From Trichomonas vaginalis G3 (taxonomy: Eukaryota > Parabasalia > Trichomonadida > Trichomonadidae), in NCBI RefSeq assembly GCF_026262505.1, contig NC_067207.1, forward strand, positions 19,374,082-19,438,081: a stretch of DNA of 64,000 nucleotides, written 5' to 3'. The notes below the pieces were generated by a model that saw only the letters and a list, made by a program, of their open reading frames with translations, made no database searches and was not told the origin of the DNA. This document shows positions 1 through 8,112 of the stretch, piece after piece (within the stretch, counting starts at the first letter, position 1; every line of letters starts with the position of its first letter). The position numbers and the translations under genes were made by a program.

Positions 1-86
1 AAAAAAGCAGAATATATAGACTGGGATAGTATATCTGCTAGACTATTATATAGTGGTTCTATAAGATTCATGACATTGAAACACTT

Positions 87-500
87 ATGTCAAAAGTTTT
101 ATATCTTAACTATACAAATGTTTTCAAAGAGGACATAGAAAAATATATTGAGGGTATAGAGTTTGTGAGATGTCATTGGACAGAGTTGTATGAAAAATAT
201 AAAGACAAGGAAAATGTTTTCTTTATAGTGGACCCGCCGTTCTATAACACATGGGATTTTCAATACCAAGTAGACTGGACTCTGAGAGACTCTTTAGAAA
301 CTTTAGACGTTTTACATAACCATCCATGCTTTTACTTTACATCCGATAAAAGTGGTTTGGAAACCGTTATGAGATGGTTAGAGGACATACATGACTATGA
401 GTTTATATATGACAAGATAGAATATGAGAGAGGTCCTATAAACTGGAGAAAGTGTCATAATAAAGAAATTTTATTAGTAAGTAAATGTGGTTTGAAATAG
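87..500 (+). CDS. Dam-like DNA adenine methyltransferase, C-terminal part, frameshifted
   Basis: The product carries a D-P-P-F motif at about residues 49-52 (VDPPFYNT), the catalytic motif IV of D12-class N6-adenine methyltransferases, followed by an aromatic-rich C-terminal part. Such enzymes normally exceed 250 aa, so 137 aa is only the C-terminal half. Frame 1 is open from base 1 to 135 and reads like the preceding part of the same protein, ending where this ORF begins. A one-base frameshift near bases 85-110 is therefore likely and the real start lies left of the window. The gene overlaps the next small ORF by 16 nt. Target and modified base cannot be told. The methyltransferase call rests on the motif and local pattern only. 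Confidence 0.55.
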   Translation: MSKVLYLNYTNVFKEDIEKYIEGIEFVRCHWTELYEKYKDKENVFFIVDPPFYNTWDFQYQVDWTLRDSLETLDVLHNHPCFYFTSDKSGLETVMRWLEDIHDYEFIYDKIEYERGPINWRKCHNKEILLVSKCGLK

Positions 501-616
501 GACTACTTGTTTTAGGTTTTTTCCATTGTGTCATTTATTTATTTGACGTGGCAGAAAAGTACAGAGAATATGAAGATGAACCAATGCCTGCAAATGTTCA
601 GCATATGTACTCGTAA
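485..616 (+). CDS. small single-pass membrane protein (43 aa)
   Basis: This short ORF starts inside the end of the methyltransferase gene and stops 23 nt before the next gene. The first ~20 residues are strongly hydrophobic (WFEIGLLVLGFFHCVIYLF), followed by a charged acidic tail (AEKYREYEDE). That is the layout of a small type III or N-anchored membrane protein, common in phage and Polinton-like genomes. The overlap of 16 nt suggests coupled translation or simple compaction. No family can be assigned, and no codon-use statistics were computed, so it could be chance. Confidence 0.4.
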   Translation: MWFEIGLLVLGFFHCVIYLFDVAEKYREYEDEPMPANVQHMYS

Positions 617-639
617 GAGATATTTTTATCTAATATTAA

Positions 640-1002
640 ATGGACGCACAGAACTTAGCGAATGCACAGCAACCTGGACAACCAAACCCAGAGAATATTC
701 CAAATGAAGTTAGAATACAAACTGCAATGGCAAACTATGGTCAAGTGCCAACAGATGTACAAATGCAAACTGCCATGTCAAATGACGCTGCGTTAGGTTT
801 GCCACCATGGTATGCAAATATGAGATGGAAAGAGTTTTATACAAACCCTGAAGTGGGATATAAACAACTCTATGCAGATGACGCGAACACAGGAGTTGAC
901 CCAGAGTATGTTTTCTACCAGAGGAGAAATAGAATGTATGAGCTCCAGTTAAAAAATGCTATGGAACTCAACAGGAAACGTAAGAGACTAGGCGGACATT
1001 AG
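640..1002 (+). CDS. Maverick-element protein, 120 aa, unknown function
   Basis: The start is supported by the element's upstream motif (TTTTTATC at about -20, then TTAAATG). The N-terminal third is rich in N, Q and P, with a repeated phrase (RIQTAMAN at about 25-32, then MQTAMSN at about 42-48) suggesting a short internal duplication. The C-terminus is basic (NRKRKRLGG). The size, low complexity and basic tail would fit a small virion or DNA-binding protein, but this is inference. It lies between a membrane mini-protein and a broken PX-like gene, all on the plus strand. Confidence 0.6.
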   Translation: MDAQNLANAQQPGQPNPENIPNEVRIQTAMANYGQVPTDVQMQTAMSNDAALGLPPWYANMRWKEFYTNPEVGYKQLYADDANTGVDPEYVFYQRRNRMYELQLKNAMELNRKRKRLGGH

Positions 1003-1020
1003 ATTTTTACATATAGTAAA

Positions 1021-1261
1021 ATGGGTTTCTTCAGTAGTATTGGAAACTTCTTTCGAAATGTTGGAAGAGGTATATGGAATGGAATAAAACCGTAGAAGAG
1101 GAATTTGGAACGGAGTCAAAAATATTGGTAAAAGAGTAGGTCAGTTTGTTGGTATTATACCTAAAGACCCTGAACCAGAAGAACAAGCTCCTGTTATACA
1201 ACAGCCTGAACCTGCACCACAGTCTAGTTGGCAACCAAATCCAACACCTCAACCGTATTAA
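1021..1261 (+). pseudogene. PX-like small capsid/membrane-active protein, frameshifted
   Basis: An ATG follows the element's promoter-like motif (TTTTTACATATAGTAAAATG). The first 19 codons read an amphipathic Gly/Phe segment (MGFFSSIGNFFRNVGRG) and then hit a stop near 1096. In another frame the reading continues with a repeat of the GIWNG phrase, a basic helix and a Pro/Gln-rich tail to a stop at 1259-1261. The layout resembles the intact gene at 4369-4770 (MGLFGALAG... then a PQ-rich tail). Adenovirus pVI/pX-like membrane-active proteins in Mavericks have a similar start. A short deletion around 1088-1096 explains the break. Confidence 0.55.
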
Positions 1262-1263
1262 AA

Positions 1264-2112
1264 TTATATTTTTACCGTTCGATAGTAGTTGTATATGAGA
1301 CTAAGTTCTAAGTAAAACGCATGGTATAATGGAACTATTCTCTTTCTTCCATCTGTTGTAAACCATACTTGAAAGTCTGAAATACTTCCACTCGGTGGTT
1401 CATATAGCTTTGTAGGTTTTTCGTAAAAGTCATTTGCCAAGCATAAGAAAGAGTTTTGAGCGCCAGAAAATGAAGCATGAACAATAATAGCAGCTGGGTC
1501 GAAAACATCTTTAAATAAATATGGTTCATCTCTTGCATATCGACTGTAAATATTTGCTAAAGGAAGTTCGACTTCTGATTTAACATTCTTTGCAAATAAT
1601 ACCATGACATTGCAGTGAATTCTGTATATATTTGTTCGTCTTTCTTTGGATTGTCTTCGTAGATTTGAAATGACACTTGTGAATTTTGTTTGTCATATAC
1701 AATTCTCACATAAAGTGTGCTCTCGGTATTTGCATATTCATCAGCATATTTTGCATAACATGAATTTATTTTATCTTCTATATTTTTTAACGCAGTCTGT
1801 AGAGAAGATGAAAGGTCAACTTGTATTAGCTCAATTTCTTCCCACATTTTTCGTTTCCCTTCAGATATATAATCTATATGAAACCTTACAATAAATGGAA
1901 AACTTTTATCTTTCTACAGACACAAACTTCATTCTACGAAAGCCAATAGCTTTTGTGACAGATGGGTCTCTTAGCCATCTTAATGGGTAGTCAAAACGAT
2001 AGCCTTCATGCTTTACGGTCTCTGTCTCAAACTTTTGACCGACATTAGTAAAAAGTTCATCTAATGGTTTAGTTGTAGCAACTCTTGAATTTTCTTTTTC
2101 TATTGGAAGCAT
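1264..2112 (-). pseudogene. Broken paralogue of the 286-aa element protein at 6351-7211
   Basis: Three minus-strand fragments in different frames line up in order with the intact plus-strand protein at 6351-7211. The N-terminal fragment (1906-2112) shares TKPLD..FTN and YRFDYP.RWL..PS..KAIGFRR. The middle fragment (1557-1847) shares the LxxxYDKxNSxVSFQ stretch. The C-terminal fragment (1264-1605) shares VFDP, HASFS..NSFLC, YEPPS.S.SDFQVWFTT and PLY..FYLELS.IYNY. At least two frameshifts, plus lost sequence between about 1850 and 1905, separate them. The start at 2112 shares an 18-bp divergent promoter with the gene at 2131. It is a decayed duplicate and probably not translated as one protein. 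Confidence 0.75.
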
Positions 2113-2130
2113 ATTTTATCTAGAATAAAA
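2113..2130. promoter_or_regulatory. Divergent element promoter (18 bp)
   Basis: Only 18 bp separate the minus-strand ATG at 2112 from the plus-strand ATG at 2131. On the plus strand the gap reads ATTTTATCTAGAATAAAA, which gives the T4-5 A (T/C) motif and A-run just before the ATG in both directions. The same arrangement recurs at 4352-4368, 13335-13370 and 16937-16953. No host-type TCA(C/T)T initiator is present. Confidence 0.45.
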
Positions 2131-3395
2131 ATGTCGAAAGATATTGCTTCCATGAGAGAAATACAACACAACCGACAACTCATTATGCAAGCTCTAAATA
2201 AGAACACAACAAACTTTTCAAACTATTCTAAGATATCTGAGTCATTGAAAGAAGGAAACTTAAAACTGACATTAAACCCAATGACAGATGAGTTTCTATT
2301 TCAGACAAGAAGAACAATACTGTCTGTATAAATCCAACAAAAGGAACTTTAAACGAGAAACCTATAAATGAACTTCTTTTGAAAGCAGATGTTGACAACA
2401 AAGCTGACAAAGAATATGTAGACGATGCAATAGCAAAAGAAGAAGAAAGAGCTAACAATGCTTATGCAACAAAAGAACATACTCATCCTGAACTAGCAGA
2501 CAAAACATATGTTGACAATAAAATGTCAAGTGAAGTGACAAGAGCTGAAAACGAATATTCTAAAAAGACTCATATACATTCTATATCTGATATTACAAAC
2601 TTACAAGAAACCTTAAACAGTAAAAGTGCCGTTGGACATACACATACATCTTCTGAAATAACAGACTTAAACGTTAGCCTTGAAAAGAAAGCAGACAAGA
2701 ACCATACACATGATTTCTTCACAACTGTTGCTATAGAAAGTATTGAAGGAACGGTTGAAGAAACTGGTGGGGATGCATTATATTGTAAACCTCCTAACTT
2801 TCCACAAGGTTTAACATCGGATGACGACATAACGACGATGAGAAACATTAGATGTAAAGATGTTTATGTCATGAAGGATGAACATAATATTAAATTCACT
2901 GCTCAAGATTTATATGACAAGAAAGCAGACAAAACAGAGCTTCAAACATTAAAGACAGAAATGCTTCAAACATTATATCCTATAGGCTCTATTTATACGT
3001 CAATGAACTCTACCAGACCAGAAACAGTTTTAGGTTTTGGAACTTGGACTCAAATAGTCGACAGGTTTTTGTATTGTGCAAACTCTTCAAAGGAAACAGG
3101 TGGAAGTAAAACGATTTCAGGTGAAAATTTACCTGCACATAGTCACTACATAGATTTAAGTACATCTCAAGCGGGTTGGCATAAGCATAGATATTGGGAT
3201 TGGTCAGGAATGATAAAAGGTAAAGGATATGATGTTAAAGACAACGTTAAGTTTGCTATAGATTGTTACTGGAGTAACACTGAGGGAGGAGGAAACCATA
3301 CACATCGCGTTTCGGGATATACGCAAACAACGGGACAAAGTAAAGACTACATGCCACCTTACATGACAGTTTACGCATGGTATAGAAATGCTTAG
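2131..3395 (+). pseudogene. Phage-type tail-fibre / collar-domain protein, one frameshift
   Basis: The first 66 codons (2131-2331) and the long ORF from about 2300 to 3395 are in different frames and join near 2290-2300, so the ATG at 2131 is separated from the body by a one-base shift. The body holds several H-x-H phrases (HTHPEL, HIHSI, GHTHTSSEITDL, NHTHDF), as in phage fibre shafts. It ends in the tail-collar signature: YPIGSIYTSMNSTRP, GFGTW.QI.DRFL, GENLPAHSH, and PPYMTVYAWYRNA at the C-terminus. In phages these ends trimerise and bind receptors. In this element the protein would be a virion spike, which is inference. The region after 2379 stays open for 338 codons. Confidence 0.8.
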
Positions 3396-4351
3396 TCGTC
3401 ATTTTCAACTTCTTTAGCATATTCGTCAGGAGTTGTCTTATATTTGTTAGGAACTGTCTTTGAAAGTATACCACCTTGAACCTTAACAAGTTTGAAACGA
3501 GGTCTGACAATAGTAGTTTTATCTTCTGCTTGCAGTCTGTACATTTTGCCATGTTTGCCTAAAACTTCATAATATTCTCTTGTATACTTTCTTCTATTTT
3601 TACGAACACGAACGTGAGTACCTGTCGAGTTCCCATTGTTGTCATAGTCAATAGTATTTTCATATGGGTCGCGTTTAGGTATTTCTATTTTTACTTTGTC
3701 ACCTTTCTGAAGTTTGAAGCCCGGCATTCTTTCTTGTTTGTCTCTTTTGACTAAATTATTAAATATATAGTCTTTCTCTAAGTCAGGGTTGTTTTTCATT
3801 TCTTCGGGGGAGTGGTTTCCCAAACCTTTTTGTTTACGGCTATTGTAAATATTTAAAACTTGTCTCATCTTTGCCATGGAGAAGTGTCTATATTTGTCGT
3901 CATATGACATTTCATTTGCTTCACCACCTTGTGGTTGGTTTAAGTCTCTTAACATTTTTATACAACCGTCAATGACACCAAGAGCAGAATGGTTTTGGTC
4001 GACAATGAAATATTGGTTTACATTTTTTGAACGCAGATAGTTTTTTACATCATCTGATTTGAAAGAACTTTCACAGTCAGATGTCAGTTTTGTTGGATGG
4101 TATTTGTCAACGAATATTGTCAAAGCAGTTTTCACATCTAAAATATTTTTGGACCATAATGGTATGGCTTCACAGTATCTTGTGTTTTGACCGACAAATA
4201 TTAGCCAGTATGGTGGTCCATCTTCTCTATACCTCGGAATGTTTTCCAAGATATCCATAAACCAAGCATTTGGTGTTGAACTAAAGATTTTTATCATGAG
4301 TGCTTTCTTTGTCGCTTTAGAAACATAGGGGTCCTTGTTTGGATTCGTCAT
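3392..4351 (-). CDS. Maverick-type rve integrase with C-terminal chromo/SH3-like domain
   Basis: The 319-aa product has the retroviral-type integrase core: Asp33 in AWFMDILEN, Asp92 in KLTSDCESSF, and an acidic residue 36 positions later in HSALGVIDGC. The third position, normally Glu of the D,D-35-E triad, is Asp128 here. Its C-terminal half (about 215-300) is basic with GDKVKIEIPKRDP and RKNRRKYTREYYEV, like the DNA- or chromatin-binding tails of Maverick integrases. The predicted role is cutting and joining element ends to host DNA. Its stop overlaps the convergent fibre gene by 4 nt. No zinc-binding HHCC module is seen at the N-terminus, so the family form or a truncation is possible. Confidence 0.9.
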   Translation of the reverse strand: MTNPNKDPYVSKATKKALMIKIFSSTPNAWFMDILENIPRYREDGPPYWLIFVGQNTRYCEAIPLWSKNILDVKTALTIFVDKYHPTKLTSDCESSFKSDDVKNYLRSKNVNQYFIVDQNHSALGVIDGCIKMLRDLNQPQGGEANEMSYDDKYRHFSMAKMRQVLNIYNSRKQKGLGNHSPEEMKNNPDLEKDYIFNNLVKRDKQERMPGFKLQKGDKVKIEIPKRDPYENTIDYDNNGNSTGTHVRVRKNRRKYTREYYEVLGKHGKMYRLQAEDKTTIVRPRFKLVKVQGGILSKTVPNKYKTTPDEYAKEVENDD

Positions 4352-4368
4352 TTTTTAACCCATAAGAA
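4352..4368. promoter_or_regulatory. Divergent element promoter (integrase / PX-like gene)
   Basis: Seventeen bases separate the divergent ATGs at 4351 (minus) and 4369 (plus). The gap reads TTTTTTAACCCATAAGA on the plus strand, with T6 AAC on the plus side and TTCTTATGGGTTAAAAA on the other. This fits the element-wide pattern of a T-run plus A followed by AA(A)ATG. Confidence 0.4.
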
Positions 4369-4770
4369 ATGGGTTTATTTGGCGCATTAGCAGGAGTTGC
4401 ATCCAGATTTTTGCCCGCAGTGGGAACAATAGCCAGAGGTGTATTTGGAGTTGGAAGGAAGATTTTGAGTACATTAGGTATACTTAAAGAGAAAGCACAA
4501 CCTATTATACAAACTGTACAGAAAGGTTGGGATGTAGCACGAGATGCAGCAAATCTTATTCCAAATCCTGAAACAAGAGGAAAAGTTCAAGGATGGATGG
4601 ACAATGTAGGAAGACAAGCAGGAAACTATTATAACAAAGCAAATGACTACTATAACCAAGCAGGACACTATATGGACCAAGGTGAAAGATTCTTTAACAG
4701 AGGATATAACCATGCACAACAATGGGTAAACAATAACCAACCGCAACCGCCTCAAACGTGGGGAATGTAA
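4369..4770 (+). CDS. PX-like amphipathic virion protein (133 aa)
   Basis: The N-terminus is a hydrophobic/amphipathic Gly-Ala-Leu segment (MGLFGALAGVASRFLPAVG) followed by a basic stretch with VGRKIL. The middle is helical and the C-terminal 50 residues are rich in N, Y, Q and P (NNQPQPPQTWGM). This matches small Maverick PX-type proteins, which are compared with adenovirus pVI/pX membrane-active and core proteins. The gene is divergent from the integrase and leads a plus-strand run with 4790 and 4962, each preceded by the element motif. The family call is by composition and context, not by a catalytic motif. Confidence 0.6.
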   Translation: MGLFGALAGVASRFLPAVGTIARGVFGVGRKILSTLGILKEKAQPIIQTVQKGWDVARDAANLIPNPETRGKVQGWMDNVGRQAGNYYNKANDYYNQAGHYMDQGERFFNRGYNHAQQWVNNNQPQPPQTWGM

Positions 4771-4789
4771 AGTTTTTTACTGAGATGAA

Positions 4790-4942
4790 ATGAACAATAC
4801 AGCATTGAGACAAATGGGTTCAAGATGGATTTGTCGACTTCCAGCAGTTACACAACGTGTTTGTCAAGTTCTTCCTATACCTCAGGAAGTTTTAGACCGA
4901 CTTAAAAAACAACAACAACCAGTTGAAAACAAACCAAACTAA
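4790..4942 (+). CDS. Small basic element protein (50 aa)
   Basis: This short ORF begins 19 nt after the stop of the PX-like gene. Its upstream sequence, TTTTTTACTGAGATGAAATG, is almost identical to that of the next gene (4962), which supports it as expressed. The product is basic with two Cys and a Gln-rich tail (LKKQQQPVENKPN). No known domain is seen. The copied leader suggests that this gene and 4962 use the same promoter type and are made together. Confidence 0.55.
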   Translation: MNNTALRQMGSRWICRLPAVTQRVCQVLPIPQEVLDRLKKQQQPVENKPN

Positions 4943-4961
4943 AATTTTTTACTGAGATGAA

Positions 4962-5546
4962 ATGACCGAAGAAGTTGAAACGGTAGATTTGACACCACAA
5001 ACAAAAAGTTCAGAACCATTGTCAAAACCTGTCAAAGAACTTACAGATGAAGAGAAAAATTCAATAATAGAAAGTGCCAGGTCTGGAAATACAAACCCTA
5101 ACTATAAAGTCACTTTTCATAGAAATGGAACGGCTAGTATCTCAAAAAAGAAACAGACTCTCACAAATAAAATATTGAAGTCTGAAGGAGCTTTCGAGAC
5201 AACAGATGGAAAAGTATACTTCACTGACAAACAGTTCATTATAGAACATCTCATTGACTTAGAGTCGAAATATTCTAAACTTTACAACAAACACAAAAAG
5301 TTGAAAGGAAAACAAAAACAAATGGCATATGATATTTACGAAGATGTTGACGACACAACCATACCTGCAAGTGAAGTAAAGTCAGGTGAACCGAAAAGTG
5401 ACATTGAACAGATAGAAGAAGGTGAGCCAAAAACTGAAGATAAACCAAAACCAAAGTTTAGTTTCCAAACTAAACCAACTCAACCTTCATTAGCTGGTAT
5501 GGGTTGGCGTCAAAGACTTCTGGTAGCAGGAGGTTATGTAAAGTAA
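4962..5546 (+). CDS. Element protein, 194 aa, acidic with basic core, unknown function
   Basis: The ATG follows the same TTTTTTACTGAGATGAA leader as the gene at 4790. The N-terminal 40 residues and the region at about 125-170 are acidic and low complexity (KSGEPKSDIEQIEEGEPK). The middle (about 60-115) is basic and probably helical, with KYSKLYNKHKKLKGKQKQM. The C-terminus is GMGWRQRLLVAGGYVK, which may be a conserved tail. No enzyme motif is visible. Position after PX-like genes suggests a virion or assembly role, but this is inference. Confidence 0.6.
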   Translation: MTEEVETVDLTPQTKSSEPLSKPVKELTDEEKNSIIESARSGNTNPNYKVTFHRNGTASISKKKQTLTNKILKSEGAFETTDGKVYFTDKQFIIEHLIDLESKYSKLYNKHKKLKGKQKQMAYDIYEDVDDTTIPASEVKSGEPKSDIEQIEEGEPKTEDKPKPKFSFQTKPTQPSLAGMGWRQRLLVAGGYVK

Positions 5547-5594
5547 AAGAAAAAAATATTTTTAAAACAGTATATTTTTTTATTTTTATTTGAA

Positions 5595-5677
5595 CTGTAC
5601 GCTGAGTTTGTTGGAAAAGACCGTTGGGAAACTTGTTTGTTAGACGATGAAATATGAAATGGCATACCATTTAAAAC
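5595..5677 (+). pseudogene. Internally deleted duplicate of the HNH endonuclease gene
   Basis: These bases match the first ~60 nt of the HNH gene at 5718 (TACGCTGAGTTTGTTGGA, then GACCGTTGGGAAACTTGTTT) fused directly to its last ~20 nt (GGCATACCATTT...AAAAC). The equivalent of the start codon is CTG instead of ATG. The T-rich upstream stretch is also repeated. It looks like a tandem copy that lost its interior. Confidence 0.75.
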
Positions 5678-5717
5678 AACATTTTTTTAAAAAATATATT
5701 TTTTTATTTTATTTGAA

Positions 5718-6302
5718 ATGTACGCTGAGTTTGTTGGAGAAGACCGTTGGGAAACTTGTTTGTTAGATGAGAAATATGAAATTCACTGTTGTGAGTCATT
5801 TGAAGTCAGAAACAAAAAGACAAAAAGAGTTTTAAGCGAATGGGAGCAAAATAACGGATATGCTAGGATGAGTATGAGTGGGAAACGCTATTTTAAACAT
5901 GTTGTCATTGCAACTCATTTTATACTGAATCCTAACAATTTACCTTTTGTAGACCATATAAACCGTATAAGAAACGACAATAGACTTGAAAACTTACGCT
6001 GGGTTACTTGTTCTGAAAACAATAAGAACAAAGGCAAATTTCGAGATATTGTATTCGAATTTGTCGACGAACTAGAAGATGAAGCAATTGAAATTACAGA
6101 CTATGGCGAGCATACGTTTGAGTTTTACTACTATAGCGAAGAACAGGACTCTTTCTACCTTTATACCGGCGTAAACTATAGAAAATTACAAGTATATTTT
6201 ACTAAGGAAGGCTATGCTTATGTAAACGCTAGAGATACAGATGGAAAAAACGTTAGACTATATCTTAACAAATTCAAGAAGCTATATGGCATACCATTTT
6301 AA
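5718..6302 (+). CDS. HNH homing-type endonuclease (194 aa)
   Basis: Residues 74-100 carry a typical HNH motif of phage and homing nucleases: FVDHINRIRNDNRLENLRWVT followed by ENN. The preceding segment (about 28-60) resembles NUMOD-like DNA-binding parts with a conserved GYARMSMSGKRYFKH. The C-terminal 95 residues are acidic then tyrosine-rich and are not recognised. HNH enzymes nick or cut DNA with a metal held by the His/Asn residues, which are present. It probably spreads as a selfish gene in the element. A deleted duplicate precedes it at 5595-5677. The upstream T/A-rich stretch gives the start context TTTTATTTTATTTGAAATG. Confidence 0.85.
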   Translation: MYAEFVGEDRWETCLLDEKYEIHCCESFEVRNKKTKRVLSEWEQNNGYARMSMSGKRYFKHVVIATHFILNPNNLPFVDHINRIRNDNRLENLRWVTCSENNKNKGKFRDIVFEFVDELEDEAIEITDYGEHTFEFYYYSEEQDSFYLYTGVNYRKLQVYFTKEGYAYVNARDTDGKNVRLYLNKFKKLYGIPF

Positions 6303-6350
6303 AACGTTTTTCAAAACGTTTTTAAAATAGTATATTTTTACATATATAAA

Positions 6351-7211
6351 ATGCTTCAGGTTGAAAAACAAAGAACAAAAGTAGCAGATACAAAACCGTT
6401 AGACTATATCTTTACAAATGCTGGTAGGACTATTTCAGATGAAGAAATTTCATCCGGTGCTTACAGGTTTGATTATCCAATTCGTTGGCTTCAAAGTCCT
6501 TCAGATGCAAAGGCAATAGGATTTAGAAGAGTTTTGTTTTCAAAAAGAACTAACGCATTTATGTTCGCAGTATATTTTCATGGGCAGTATAAAGGTTCTG
6601 ATGGTCTAATAGACAAATTTGACGAAATGAGAATCTTTACAGTTCGTTCAGACGAAAGTCTTGAGAAAACTCTAAATGACTTTCAAACTCAAATGAACAA
6701 ATATTATTGGGAATTTCAAGAAAAATACGACTCTTTACTAAATGGAACATACTATCTGAAACTAGAATATGACAAGATGAACTCCACCGTTTCATTTCAA
6801 AAGATTGAAATTAACCCTCCAAGAGATACAGAGTTTTTATTTTGGGAAGTAGACAAACGTTCTTGGGCACAATTTCTTCGGTTACTAAACCAGAACGAAC
6901 CATTACCACCAGATGGTCCATTTCAATTTATACTTCCACCAGCAGATTTGACAGTTTATAGAAACGTGTTTGACCCTCAAAATGTTATGTGTCATGCAAG
7001 TTTCAGTTCAAGCAACAATAGTTTTCTATGTATTGGTAAGGACTTTTATGACTTTGCTTCTAAATTCTACGAACCACCTAGTAACAGTTTCTCTGACTTT
7101 CAAGTTTGGTTCACAACAAATGGTGTGCAACATATTATTCCATTGTACTATGACTTTTATCTCGAATTGTCTTTCATATATAACTACGGAAAAGTGCTGA
7201 AAAAGTATTGA
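6351..7211 (+). CDS. Conserved element protein, 286 aa (virion candidate), intact copy
   Basis: The start is supported by the element motif (TATTTTTACATATATAAAATG). A broken paralogue in opposite orientation lies at 1264-2112, showing conservation of an N-terminal block (TKPLDYIFTN, YRFDYPIRWLQSPSDAKAIGFRR) and a C-terminal block (FDPQNVMCHASFS, FYEPPSNSFSDFQVWFTTNG, YDFYLELSFIYNY). Alternating hydrophobic patterns suggest a mostly beta fold, and no enzyme motif or membrane span is seen. A structural role in the particle is possible but unproven. Codon use and context place it with the element, not the host. Confidence 0.65.
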   Translation: MLQVEKQRTKVADTKPLDYIFTNAGRTISDEEISSGAYRFDYPIRWLQSPSDAKAIGFRRVLFSKRTNAFMFAVYFHGQYKGSDGLIDKFDEMRIFTVRSDESLEKTLNDFQTQMNKYYWEFQEKYDSLLNGTYYLKLEYDKMNSTVSFQKIEINPPRDTEFLFWEVDKRSWAQFLRLLNQNEPLPPDGPFQFILPPADLTVYRNVFDPQNVMCHASFSSSNNSFLCIGKDFYDFASKFYEPPSNSFSDFQVWFTTNGVQHIIPLYYDFYLELSFIYNYGKVLKKY

Positions 7212-7325
7212 ATGTAAAGATATTAGAAAATAACACGTTTTCTAACATCGTAGAAAACTCATGAAAACAATTTATTTTTGACACTTTCACAAAAAACATA
7301 AAAAAGTGAAGTTAAACGTTAAGGT

Positions 7326-7610
7326 TTACTGAACTGGTTGGATGTCGCCTTCTGAGGTTATGAAGAACGGTTGTCCTGAGAAGTGGAACAGTGCTCTGAG
7401 AATTTGTATAATTCGTGGAATTGGACTCTCTCTGTTTGGAAGTAGTATCCAAGGACGCTTGGCAAAGAACTTGAGAAGAGCTTCTTTCTTTGCTTGCTTT
7501 ATGCCATCGTAGGCTGTCCCGTCTGGTATTTGAATTGGAATTCCAGTCGAAATCTCGAGAGTCAAGGCAGCCCTTCCAGAAATAGTTGTGAACTTGACCT
7601 TGGGCTTCAT
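7326..7610 (-). CDS. Unknown element protein, 94 aa
   Basis: This ORF is read from the ATG at 7610. A longer reading from TTG at 7622 is possible and the frame stays open further upstream to about 7645, so the N-terminus is unsure. The product is basic and hydrophobic (KVKFTTISGRAALTLEISTGIPIQIPDG, LLKFFAKRPWILLPNRESPIPRIIQIL), with no recognised domain. The local GC is higher than in neighbouring genes. It lies just left of the 22-bp repeat array and shares its upstream gap with that locus. It may be part of a captured cassette. Confidence 0.4.
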   Translation of the reverse strand: MKPKVKFTTISGRAALTLEISTGIPIQIPDGTAYDGIKQAKKEALLKFFAKRPWILLPNRESPIPRIIQILRALFHFSGQPFFITSEGDIQPVQ

Positions 7611-7693
7611 GACCTTGCGCAAGTAGTCTTTTATGCAGTCGTTAATTTAAATTAGGTAAATTGCCTCGTCAAATGGCTCGATGTTGTCCATTG

Positions 7694-8106
7694 CACTGCT
7701 TCAGAACAATACTTGTACTTTTTCAGAACAATACTTGCACTGCTTCAGAACAATACTTGTACTTTTTCAGAACAAGACTTGCACTGCTTCAGAACAATAC
7801 TTGTACTTTTTCAGAACAAGACTTGCACTGCTTCAGAACAATACTTGTACTTTTTCAGAACAATACTTGTACTTTTTCAGAACAAATTTCCCGTAAAAGC
7901 TCTCAATTTGTGAGAAAAATTTTCTGTTTCAGAACAATACTTGTACTTTTTCAGAACAATACTTGTACTTTTTCAGAACAATACTTGCACTGCTTCAGAA
8001 CAATACTTGTACTTTTTCAGAACAATACTTGCACTGCTTCAGAACAATACTTGTACTTTTTCAGAACAATACTTGCACTGCTTCAGAACAATATTTGTAC
8101 TGTTTC
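7694..8106 (+). repeat. 22-bp tandem array, frame-neutral
   Basis: About 17-18 units of a 22-bp repeat (TTCAGAACAATACTTG followed by TACTTT or CACTGC) run to just before the ATG at 8113. One non-repeat break lies at about 7885-7928. The unit has a small dyad (ACAA-TAC-TTGT). Because 22 is not a multiple of three and no unit makes a stop, all three forward frames stay open through most of it, so the ORFs seen there come from the repeat itself. Two ATGs in different frames (7673 and 7681) sit just upstream. A matching array of different sequence precedes the paralogous gene at 12363. Confidence 0.9.
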
Positions 8107-8112
8107 AAGACA

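Noticed and set aside
1646-1894. 82-codon plus-strand ORF over the broken element gene
   Set aside because: The opposite strand aligns with the intact protein at 6351-7211; the plus frame has no similarity or leader.
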